DNA of 6,058 bases from Patescibacteria group bacterium (lineage in GTDB: Bacteria; Patescibacteriota; Minisyncoccia; Minisyncoccales; Minisyncoccaceae). The stretch's first letter is position 1. The number at the start of each line of letters is the position of its first letter. This document shows positions 1 through 5,652 of the stretch, piece by piece. Under the pieces are notes generated by a model. It saw only the letters and a program-made list of their open reading frames with translations, had not been told where the DNA came from and did no database searches. Made by a program: the position numbers and the translations under genes. The stretch is taken from contig JAAZMU010000091.1 of NCBI GenBank assembly GCA_012798645.1, positions 1-6,058 on the forward strand. The letters are read 5' to 3'.

Positions 1-365
1 AAACGGAGAAGAAAATAATATTGATTGGGCTTTCAAATGGTGCTTTATTAGTGGATGAAATTATGGAAAAAGTAAAAGACAAAGAAAACATATTCAGTAT
101 TGAAATTGGGAAGCCTTTTTTTGGTGTACATAGTGAAAATAAGAATATTCTTTTAATTAGGAATCCTGAGGACAGATTATGTAATAAGGATTTTGTTGAG
201 CTTTTCAAAAGCCTTTTTATTTTTGCTCCTTTAAGATGGCTTAAGAATTTTATTTTAGGAGAAGGTATTTCTTTTAATTCGTCTGTTGAAATTAAGGGAC
301 ATAATTATATCCTTCAAAAACATAAAATAAAAATAAGTAATTTTATTGATGAGAAAATTATATGA
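1..365 (+). CDS. alpha/beta-hydrolase-like protein, C-terminal part (5' end outside window)
   Basis: The reading frame is open from the left edge (first full codon at 3), so this is the last 120 residues of a longer protein; the TTG at 21 is internal rather than a true start. Seen: a hydrophobic strand leading into GLSNG, which fits the GxSxG nucleophile elbow of alpha/beta hydrolases (Ser at fragment residue 11); a later strand followed by PEDRL, where the Asp (residue 57) sits where the acid usually is; and VEIKGHNY near the end (His at residue 100), matching the usual position of the catalytic His before the last helix. The order and spacing of Ser, Asp and His fit the C-terminal half of the fold. 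No substrate can be named. The stop overlaps the start of the following membrane protein (ATGA, 362-365), so the two are probably co-translated. The family call is moderate because the N-terminal half is missing. Confidence 0.55.
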   Translation, partial: TEKKIILIGLSNGALLVDEIMEKVKDKENIFSIEIGKPFFGVHSENKNILLIRNPEDRLCNKDFVELFKSLFIFAPLRWLKNFILGEGISFNSSVEIKGHNYILQKHKIKISNFIDEKII

Positions 366-1339
366 TCAGAGTTTTAGTATCTATTATATTTGGAGGGATT
401 ATTTTTGTGTATGTTGGCAATACTATTGGCTGGGATTTTATACTTACAGGATGTAAGAAATTTTTAAGTTTTGAGGGTGTGATTATAATTGCTTTGTCTT
501 TTTTTATTGCTTTTCTAGGAAGCTTAAGATGGAAGAAAATACTTAAAGGGGAAAAGATAAAAGAAAAAGATTTATTTAAAACATATATTGGAGGGTTTTC
601 TCTTATGTATTTATTTCCTATGATTTTATTTGGAAGTGAACTTTTTAGGGCATCAATATTAAAGCATCGATATAAAGTAAATTTGGATAGTGCCTTAGCG
701 TCTGTTTTTATAGAGAGGATTTTAGAATGGACAATAAATATTATTGTAATAATAACTGGTGTTTTATATTTTTTTTATGCTATTAAAAAACCAACTTTTA
801 ACCTTGGTATTATTTTTACAGGAACAATTTTGATCACATTAATTATTCTTATAGCTGTTTATTTTTATATATTTAAGAAAAAAAGTTTTTTAAGAAATAT
901 TTTGTTTAAACTTAAAAAGGAAAATATTGCAGTGAAAGTTGAACAAAAAGTTTTTGAATATTTTGATGTTAAAAATATTAATTTATGGGAGGGTTATTTT
1001 TTGTCTTTTTTAAAAGCCATGGCAATGTTTTTAAGAGTGTGGGTCATACTATACTTCTTAGATAGTATTTTGCCTTTAAGGGAGGTTTACCCAATTTTAG
1101 GATTCTCTTTTTTAAGCACACTAATTCCAATCCCAGCAGCATTAGGGGTGCAGGAACTAATACAAGCTTTTGCTTTTGAGAACTTAAGTATTAAAACTGG
1201 TATTTCCTCTGTTTTTTCAATGCTTTTAAGAAATGGAGATATAATTGTTTCTTTGACTGGGCTTGTATTATTTTCTAAGATAGGCTATGACTTTTTATTT
1301 AAAAATGAAAAACGAAAAAATAGCAAAAATATTGTTTGA
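362..1339 (+). CDS. flippase-like integral membrane protein (LPG-synthase TM / UPF0104 family)
   Basis: A 325-residue polytopic inner-membrane protein. Hydrophobic segments lie at about residues 2-21, 38-54, 76-92, 121-140, 148-171, 212-233, 244-265 and 281-309, separated by lysine-rich loops. Family landmarks of the lysylphosphatidylglycerol-synthase TM domain (the AglD-like group) are visible: R56-W57 after the second segment, GSELFR (G91-R96), the E118-R119 pair, and IPIPAALGVQE (residues 255-265), followed by R290 in the last segment. Members are thought to move or modify lipid-linked substrates, often in glycan or lipid pathways; the lipid is unknown here and there is no MprF-type aminoacyl-transferase domain. 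The start is the ATG of an ATGA overlap with the upstream hydrolase-like gene. The last 35 nt, coding a basic, lysine-rich tail, double as the start of polX. No clear ribosome binding site precedes it. Confidence 0.8.
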   Translation: MIRVLVSIIFGGIIFVYVGNTIGWDFILTGCKKFLSFEGVIIIALSFFIAFLGSLRWKKILKGEKIKEKDLFKTYIGGFSLMYLFPMILFGSELFRASILKHRYKVNLDSALASVFIERILEWTINIIVIITGVLYFFYAIKKPTFNLGIIFTGTILITLIILIAVYFYIFKKKSFLRNILFKLKKENIAVKVEQKVFEYFDVKNINLWEGYFLSFLKAMAMFLRVWVILYFLDSILPLREVYPILGFSFLSTLIPIPAALGVQELIQAFAFENLSIKTGISSVFSMLLRNGDIIVSLTGLVLFSKIGYDFLFKNEKRKNSKNIV

Positions 1340-3029
1340 GATAGGTGAGTATCTTGAACTTGATAATATACCTTTTAAACCGCGGGCATATCAAATGGCT
1401 GCTCTTTCAATTGATAATTTAGAGGAAGATATTCAAGGGATTTATAATGAAAAAGGTATAAAAGGAGTTTTAGAAATTCAAGGAGTTGGAAAAGGGATTG
1501 CTTTGAAAATTGAAGAATATTTAAAGACTGGGAAGATAAAGTATTTAGAGGAGTTAAAAAGGAGAAAGACAATAGATGTCAAGAATTTATTAAAGGTAGA
1601 AGGGTTAGGTCCTAAACGAATAAGTTTTTTAAATAAAGAGCTTGGTATTACAAACATTTTAGAATTGAAGCAAGCAATTAAGAAAAACAAACTAAAAGAG
1701 CTTAAAGGGTTTGGGGAGAAAAGTCAGCAAAATATATTAGAATCTATTGCTTTTGTTGAGACAAGTGGATTAAGATATATGCTTTCAGAAGTGCAAAAAG
1801 ATGTTTCAATGATTTTAGAGAAATTTAAAAAGTTAAAAGAAGTTGAAAAAATAGAGGTAGCAGGGTCTTATAGAAGGAAAAAAGAAACAATAGGAGATGT
1901 TGATATTTTAATTGCATCTTCAAAACCTAAAAAGATAATGGATGAGTTTACTTCTTTTGAAGGGGTTTCTCGGGTATGGGGCAAAGGTAAAACAAAAACT
2001 TCTTTAAGAATGGAAAAGGGTTTTAATATTGATTTAAGGGTGGTTCCTTTAGGTTCGTTTGGTTCTGCCTTGCAGTATTTTACAGGTTCAAAAGAACATA
2101 ACGTAGCTTTAAGAAGACTTGCTATTTCAAAGGGGTATAAGTTAAATGAATATGGACTTTTCAAAGAAGGAGTTTTAAAGGCAGGTAAAGATGAGGTGGG
2201 TATTTATAAAAAGCTTGGGCTTCAATTTATTCCACCTGAATTAAGAGAAAATAGGGGAGAAATTGAAGCAGGACTTAAAAGAAAAATACCAAAGCTTATA
2301 GAGTTAAAAGATATTAGAGGAGATTTTCATACTCATTCTAATTTTGCAGGAACATTAATTTCTATGGAGGAGATTGTTTTAAAAGCAATTCAAAAAGGGT
2401 ATGAATACATTGGCATATCAGATCATACAAAAGCACTTAAAATAGAGAATGGTTTAGATGAAAAAGAGTTAGCTCTCCAGGCAAAAGAGATTGAGAAGTT
2501 GAATAAGAAGTATAGGGAGATAAGGATATTTCATGGAGCAGAAGTTAATATTTTAAAAGATGGGTCATTGGATATTAAAAATAGTGCGCTTAAAGAACTT
2601 GATTTTGTAAATATTGGAGTGCATGCTAATTTTAAAATGAAAAAAGAGGAGATGACAGAAAGAGTGCTTAAGGCAATGTCTAATCCTTATGTTACATGTC
2701 TAGTACATCCTACAGGAAGAATAGTAAATAAAAGAGAGGCTTATGATATTGACCTTGAAAAAATATTTGAATTTGCTAATCTCAGAAAGATTTTGCTTGA
2801 GGTTAGTTCGTCGCATAGATTAGATTTAAATGATTATAATATTAAAAAAGCAAAAGAAAAAGGTTGTAAGTTCTTGATAAATACGGACACTCATATGTTA
2901 AAGCATATGGACAGGATGAAATATGGTATTTATCAGGCAAGGCGGGGGTGGCTTACTAAAAAAGATGTTATTAACACACTCCCATTAAATAAAATTTATG
3001 GAAAAATCAGCAGGTCTAATAATTTATAG
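1305..3029 (+). CDS. polX: DNA polymerase/3'-5' exonuclease PolX (family X polymerase with PHP domain)
   Basis: A 574-residue protein of normal PolX length. An in-frame ATG exists at 1287, but 1305 is preferred because MKNEKIAKILFEIGEYLEL is the usual family N-terminus. Domains in order: an N-terminal helical/lyase-like region with helix-hairpin-helix turns GVGKG (60-64), GLGPK (100-104) and GFGEK (135-139); palm with GSYRR (187-191) and catalytic Asp198, Asp200 and Asp243; thumb with FTGSKEHN (259-266) and NEYGLF; then a PHP phosphoesterase domain with DFHTH (340-344), SDHT (Asp373-His374), GAEVNIL (Glu413), GVHANF (His440), HPTGR (His468) and NTDTH (Asp528, His530). The family fills short gaps in base-excision repair, and the PHP domain provides Mn-dependent 3'-5' exonuclease and AP-endonuclease activity. 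Oddities: the Asp normally five residues after the second His of motif I is Gly349, and the usual ELNA motif reads EVSS. It overlaps the flippase gene by 35 nt and the NUDIX gene by 32 nt. Confidence 0.95.
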   Translation: MKNEKIAKILFEIGEYLELDNIPFKPRAYQMAALSIDNLEEDIQGIYNEKGIKGVLEIQGVGKGIALKIEEYLKTGKIKYLEELKRRKTIDVKNLLKVEGLGPKRISFLNKELGITNILELKQAIKKNKLKELKGFGEKSQQNILESIAFVETSGLRYMLSEVQKDVSMILEKFKKLKEVEKIEVAGSYRRKKETIGDVDILIASSKPKKIMDEFTSFEGVSRVWGKGKTKTSLRMEKGFNIDLRVVPLGSFGSALQYFTGSKEHNVALRRLAISKGYKLNEYGLFKEGVLKAGKDEVGIYKKLGLQFIPPELRENRGEIEAGLKRKIPKLIELKDIRGDFHTHSNFAGTLISMEEIVLKAIQKGYEYIGISDHTKALKIENGLDEKELALQAKEIEKLNKKYREIRIFHGAEVNILKDGSLDIKNSALKELDFVNIGVHANFKMKKEEMTERVLKAMSNPYVTCLVHPTGRIVNKREAYDIDLEKIFEFANLRKILLEVSSSHRLDLNDYNIKKAKEKGCKFLINTDTHMLKHMDRMKYGIYQARRGWLTKKDVINTLPLNKIYGKISRSNNL

Positions 3030-3426
3030 GAAAGAAAAGGAACATATATATTATCTTTTATTACGTTATCAGTCTTTAGCAAAAAAAGGGATTGATTATT
3101 GGGGGTTTCCTAAGGGGCATATTGAAGGAAAAGAAACTGAAAAACAAACAGCTATAAGAGAGGCTTATGAGGAAACAGGAATTAGAGATTTAGTAATTGT
3201 TAAAGATTTTAAATATGTGATAGATTATTGTTTTAGGAAAAAAGGGAAAATAGTTTTTAAAACAGTCACTTTTTTTATTGCAGAAACTAAAACAAAAGAA
3301 GTAAAGGTTTCTTTTGAGCATATTGGGTATCAATGGATTAAATATAATCAAGCTATTAAAGAGTTAAACTTTTTAAATGATGTTGCTATGCTTAAAAAAG
3401 CACATAGGTTTATTACAAGAAAATGA
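2998..3426 (+). CDS. NUDIX hydrolase, bis(5'-nucleosyl)-tetraphosphatase (Ap4A hydrolase)-like
   Basis: 142 residues, a single NUDIX domain of typical length. The NUDIX box is complete: G40, five residues, E46, seven residues, then REAYEETGI (54-62), so all metal-binding glutamates are present. The N-terminus (KSAGLIIYR) and the WGFPKGHIE stretch just before the box are typical of the asymmetrical diadenosine-tetraphosphatase branch (NUDT2-like) rather than of MutT 8-oxo-dGTPases. The expected reaction is hydrolysis of Ap4A or related dinucleotides to ATP plus AMP in the cytoplasm; other nucleoside-diphosphate-linked substrates, including RNA caps as in RppH, cannot be excluded. The start lies 32 nt inside the end of polX and no Shine-Dalgarno motif is visible, so translation is probably coupled to polX. 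Its stop overlaps the start of the thiouridylase-like gene (ATGA). Placement beside a repair polymerase is compatible with nucleotide-pool housekeeping but does not prove it. Confidence 0.88.
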   Translation: MEKSAGLIIYRKEKEHIYYLLLRYQSLAKKGIDYWGFPKGHIEGKETEKQTAIREAYEETGIRDLVIVKDFKYVIDYCFRKKGKIVFKTVTFFIAETKTKEVKVSFEHIGYQWIKYNQAIKELNFLNDVAMLKKAHRFITRK

Positions 3427-4271
3427 CAAAAGCTCTTCTTTTATATTCAAAAGGATTAGACTCTATTTTAGCAAAAGAGATTTTAGAAAAGCAAGGAATT
3501 GAGGTGCATACTATGAATTTTGGGTCTTGTTTTTTTGAGGGAGAGATTGATATTTCTGATGAACTTTTAGAAGTTGTTAAGAAGCCTAAATATGGGAGAG
3601 GTAAAGGTATGAATCCTTGTTTGGATTGCCATCTTTTAATGTACAAAAAGGCAAAGGAAATAATGCTTGAGAAAGGTTATGATTTTATAGCAACAGGGGA
3701 AGTAGTTTCTCAACGTCCTTTTTCTCAGACTAGAGATAAACTTCTTTTTTTAGAAAAGAAAGCAGGTCTTGAAGGTTTGATTTTAAGACCTTTGTCTCAG
3801 AAATTATTTCCTTTAACTATTTTTGAAAAAAAAGGAATAGTTAAAAGAGATGAGTTTTATGATATTTCAGGGAAGAGTAGAAAAAGACAATTAGAACTTG
3901 CAAAAGAGTTTGGGATTTCTTCTATACCAATGCCAGCTGGAGGATGTATTTTAACTGATAAGGAATATTCAAAGAAATTAAAAAAGCTCATAGAGATAAA
4001 GCCTGATTTTGATTCTAATGATGCAAAAGTTTTAACAAAAGGAAGAGTATTTTTTGATGAAAAAACAATGTTTGTTGTAACAAGGAACAAGGAGGAGGGG
4101 GAAGAGATAAGGAATTTTTTTAAAAAAGGGGATGTGGTTTTAGAACCTCAGAACTTTCCTGGTCCCACAGTTTTAGTTAGGGGATCTCTTATTAAAAAAG
4201 GAAAAGAGTATTTAATTAAATACTCTAAAAAAGTTCCTGAAAAGCCTAATATTTTAATTAAGCGTATTTAA
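3423..4271 (+). CDS. PP-loop ATPase, tRNA thiouridylase (MnmA/ThiI)-like, with probable C-terminal NFACT-R-like domain
   Basis: 282 residues. The N-terminal adenylating PP-loop reads SKGLDS (9-14), a variant of SGGxDS. Conserved cysteines are in GMNPCLDCH (Cys66, Cys69) and AGGCILTD (Cys175), and ATGE (90-93) plus LRPLSQ (121-126) fit this thiouridylase-like family. Known for the superfamily: the tRNA uridine is activated with ATP and sulfur is transferred through a cysteine persulfide or Fe-S centre. The target position (U8, U34 or another) cannot be told, and it lacks the THUMP domain of true ThiI. The last ~80 residues, ending around FPGPTVLVRG (245-254), resemble the NFACT-R-type RNA-binding tail fused to some bacterial thiouridylases; this assignment is tentative. 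It starts in an ATGA overlap with the NUDIX gene. The final 18 nt overlap the convergent rplT 3' end, and a terminator-like palindrome for the opposite strand lies within the coding region. Confidence 0.78.
   Translation: MTKALLLYSKGLDSILAKEILEKQGIEVHTMNFGSCFFEGEIDISDELLEVVKKPKYGRGKGMNPCLDCHLLMYKKAKEIMLEKGYDFIATGEVVSQRPFSQTRDKLLFLEKKAGLEGLILRPLSQKLFPLTIFEKKGIVKRDEFYDISGKSRKRQLELAKEFGISSIPMPAGGCILTDKEYSKKLKKLIEIKPDFDSNDAKVLTKGRVFFDEKTMFVVTRNKEEGEEIRNFFKKGDVVLEPQNFPGPTVLVRGSLIKKGKEYLIKYSKKVPEKPNILIKRI
4194..4226 (-). terminator. probable Rho-independent terminator of the smpB-ssrA-infC-rpmI-rplT cluster
   Basis: Positions 4205-4226 form a perfect 22-nt palindrome (half-site AGAGTATTTAA). On the - strand it can fold as a 9-bp stem with an AATT loop, and it is followed directly by a T-rich tract (TTT, CC, six T) running to 4194. 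It begins 28 nt past the rplT stop. On the + strand the hairpin is followed by A residues, so it should act only for the - strand transcript. The stem has few G-C pairs, which lowers confidence. It is embedded in the 3' part of the convergent thiouridylase-like gene. Confidence 0.5.
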
Positions 4272-4598
4272 GATTTCATTAAATATTTCTGGTTTTTTGT
4301 TTGCAAGCTCAGCTAAAATTTTTCTATTAATATCAATGTTTTCTTTTTTTAGTTTTCCTATGAATTTGCTATAAGAAATACCTTTTTCTTTAGAAAGTGC
4401 ACTGATTTGAGTTTGCCATAATTTTCTTTTTTCTCTTTTTCTGACTTTTCTGTCTCTATATGAATAAGACCATGCTTTCATTAAGGCTTGCTTTGCAGCT
4501 CTAAAGCATTTCTTTCTTGTCCATTTAAATCCTTTGGCTTGCTTAATAGTTTTCTTTTTCCTTTTTTGTGCTTGTGTTCCTCTTTTGACTCGTACCAT
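4254..4598 (-). CDS. rplT: 50S ribosomal protein L20
   Basis: 114 residues, standard L20 length. The highly basic N-terminus begins with VRVKRGTQAQKRKKK, and the AKGFKWTRKKCFRAAKQAL region is followed by YSYRDRKVRKREKRKLW, then ISYSKFIGKLKK and the conserved NRKILAELA. L20 binds 23S rRNA early and is essential for the first steps of 50S assembly. The KGFKWxRK wording, in place of the common KGYRGARS, resembles CPR L20 as I recall it; this is soft evidence. It starts 2 nt after the rpmI stop, without a visible Shine-Dalgarno motif, consistent with translational coupling in the infC-rpmI-rplT operon. Its 3' end overlaps the convergent thiouridylase gene by 18 nt. In other bacteria L20 represses this operon through a leader or in-operon pseudoknot; no dedicated leader exists here because tmRNA abuts infC. 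Confidence 0.96.
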   Translation of the reverse strand: MVRVKRGTQAQKRKKKTIKQAKGFKWTRKKCFRAAKQALMKAWSYSYRDRKVRKREKRKLWQTQISALSKEKGISYSKFIGKLKKENIDINRKILAELANKKPEIFNEILNTLN

Positions 4599-4600
4599 AA

Positions 4601-4792
4601 TTATGATTTTAATAATTTTTTAATCTTCTTTGCTTCGGGTTCTGCAACCTTTACCATTTTTCTAAGTCGTCTTCTTTTGCTTGAAGTTTGTTTAGATAAA
4701 AGATGATCTTGCCCGCTTGGCATTCTTAAAACTTTACCCTTTTTGGTAATTTTAAATCTTTTAGCTATTGATTTTCTGGTTTTTTGTTTCAT
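4601..4792 (-). CDS. rpmI: 50S ribosomal protein L35
   Basis: 63 residues, typical for L35. Diagnostic stretches are KTRKSIAKRFKITKKGKVLR at the N-terminus, the GQDHLLSKQTSSKRRRLRK core (family form: G+xHLLxKKSxKRKRxLR) and a basic C-terminus ending KKLLKS. It is a small, very basic late-assembly protein of the large subunit. The ATG overlaps the infC TGA by 4 nt (ATGA on the - strand), and the gene ends 2 nt before rplT: the classic infC-rpmI-rplT order. It begins MKQKTRK rather than the common MPKMKT, a minor variation. No separate ribosome binding site is evident, so translation probably depends on ribosomes finishing infC. Confidence 0.95.
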   Translation of the reverse strand: MKQKTRKSIAKRFKITKKGKVLRMPSGQDHLLSKQTSSKRRRLRKMVKVAEPEAKKIKKLLKS

Positions 4793-5295
4793 TTTTTTGA
4801 TATTATCATGGAAAGGCCTCTGGGCACTTTTTTTAATTCTCTTTCTATTTTAATTTCAATTCCTTGGCTTTCAATAATCTCAATTAACTGTCTAACTTTT
4901 TCTTTTCCAACTTGACCTAATCCTTTTTGCCTTCCTCTTAAAATTAAATCAATTCTTACTTTTTCTCTGTTGTTTAGGAATTTAATTGCATTTTTTGCTC
5001 TTATTTGAAGGTCGTTTTGTGAGATATTGAAAGATAGTCTAATGCTTTTAAGTTCTCCTGATTTTGCTTTTGGTTTTTTATTTTTTTTCTTTAGAGAATA
5101 AAGGTATTTACCATAATCTCCAATTTTACATACAGGGGGAACAACTTTTTCAGTTACTTGAATCAGGTCTAGGTTACGCTCTTTTGCCATATCAAGAGCG
5201 GTTTTAGTAGGCATTATGCCAAGCTGTTTTCCGCTTTCATCTACTATCCTAACTTCTTTTGCTCTAATTTGTTGGTTTATTAATGGTTTTTTCAT
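4789..5295 (-). CDS. infC: translation initiation factor IF-3
   Basis: 168 residues, normal IF-3 length. The N-domain carries INQQIRAKEVRIVDESGKQLG and the NLDLIQVTEKVVPPVCKIGDYGKYLY motif (about residues 41-66). A lysine-rich linker (about 69-82) follows, then the C-domain with IRLSFNISQNDLQIRAKNA, FLNNREKVRIDLILRGRQ and the terminal VPRGLSMIISK. IF-3 binds the 30S subunit, prevents premature 50S joining and checks start-codon and initiator-tRNA pairing. The ATG at 5295 is the only sensible start: the codon directly upstream in frame is TAA, and the next Met (28) would remove part of the fold. It is ATG, not the rare AUU used for IF-3 autoregulation in E. coli. Only 4 nt separate it from the tmRNA CCA end, so there is no room for an ordinary ribosome binding site outside the tmRNA. 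It overlaps rpmI by 4 nt. Confidence 0.96.
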   Translation of the reverse strand: MKKPLINQQIRAKEVRIVDESGKQLGIMPTKTALDMAKERNLDLIQVTEKVVPPVCKIGDYGKYLYSLKKKNKKPKAKSGELKSIRLSFNISQNDLQIRAKNAIKFLNNREKVRIDLILRGRQKGLGQVGKEKVRQLIEIIESQGIEIKIERELKKVPRGLSMIISKK

Positions 5296-5299
5296 TTAA

Positions 5300-5652
5300 T
5301 GGTGGAGGTGGCGAGTTTTGAACTCGCGTCCAGAAACTATATTCAAAAATAATTCTACAAGCTTATTCTAAATTATTGTTTTTGCATTAAAGTTTGAATT
5401 TAGAAAAAACCTTTAATGCTAGATTTAGAAGTAGTTTCAATAATGTTATCTAAATCGCTAACATTATCTACTCTCGCAAGATATAACACCTAGTTTCTGC
5501 CTAGCGAGAATAATCAGACTAGATGGAGCTTAAGCGTAAGCTAGCTCTTTTTGACTGAATGAATTTCCAGTTGTTTTTGTTTTTGTTTTTAATGAGAACA
5601 AGAACTCAGCTTGCATATTTTTGTCAAATTACTGTCGAGACAAATCACCCCC
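5300..5652 (-). ncRNA. ssrA: transfer-messenger RNA (tmRNA, 10Sa RNA)
   Basis: A 353-nt gene. The 5' end GGGGGUG pairs over 7 bp with CACCUCC before the encoded ACCA end, including a G3.U wobble, the alanyl-tRNA synthetase identity element also present in E. coli tmRNA. The T arm is GCGAG/CUCGC with loop UUCAAAA, preceded by GGAC. Helix 2 pairs 5608-5614 with 5357-5363. PK1: UGAG/CUCA (5605-5608 with 5593-5596), whose loop UUGUU can pair with a downstream AACAA. Helix around the tag stop: GAGCU/AGCUC. PK2 stem: UCUCGC/GCGAGA (5504-5509 with 5472-5477). A third pseudoknot has a 9-bp stem (5459-5467 with 5440-5448) and an 8-bp loop pairing (5449-5456 with 5422-5429). A fourth has a 9-bp stem (5411-5419 with 5384-5392) and a 9-bp second helix (5397-5405 with 5366-5374). 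With alanine and SmpB it rescues stalled ribosomes. It overlaps smpB by 8 nt and ends 4 nt before infC. Confidence 0.95.
5530..5568 (-). other. tmRNA proteolysis-tag reading frame, encoding GNSFSQKELAYA then UAA
   Basis: Within ssrA, after PK1 and an A-rich spacer, the frame GGA...GCU-UAA encodes GNSFSQKELAYA; the first alanine of the tag comes from charged tmRNA. It resembles the Bacillus subtilis tag AGKTNSFNQNVALAA in its G..NSF.Q core, and the stop falls in a hairpin as in other tmRNAs. The resume codon (GGA at 5568) is inferred from this similarity and the position after PK1. The frame is open further upstream, so a start one or more codons earlier (ACU) cannot be excluded. The end is AYA rather than the usual ALAA. 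Confidence 0.65.

Noticed and set aside
1287..1304. Upstream ATG as the polX start
   Set aside because: It adds six residues (MTFYLK) not seen at family N-termini; the weak AGATAGG nearby is too close to be convincing.
1868..2164. 98-residue open frame on the - strand
   Set aside because: Antisense to the catalytic palm of polX; the composition is a mirror of that gene.
4488..4706. 72-residue open frame on the + strand
   Set aside because: Antisense shadow of rplT and rpmI, which are clear ribosomal protein genes.
5300..5340. A tRNA-like T arm and CCA end resembling a tRNA gene on the - strand
   Set aside because: There is no D or anticodon arm at tRNA spacing; the matching 5' acceptor half is about 350 nt away, as in tmRNA.
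5301..5370. Promoter for infC within the 3' part of ssrA (TATAGT or TAGAAT as -10)
   Set aside because: No -35-like hexamer at 16-18 nt; such A/T words are expected by chance in this composition.
5500..5600. Alternative tmRNA tag frames, such as one ending in LSSI, or a 26-residue tag starting at an upstream GCU
   Set aside because: The first has no resemblance to known tags, and the second would start before PK1, whereas the resume codon normally follows PK1.
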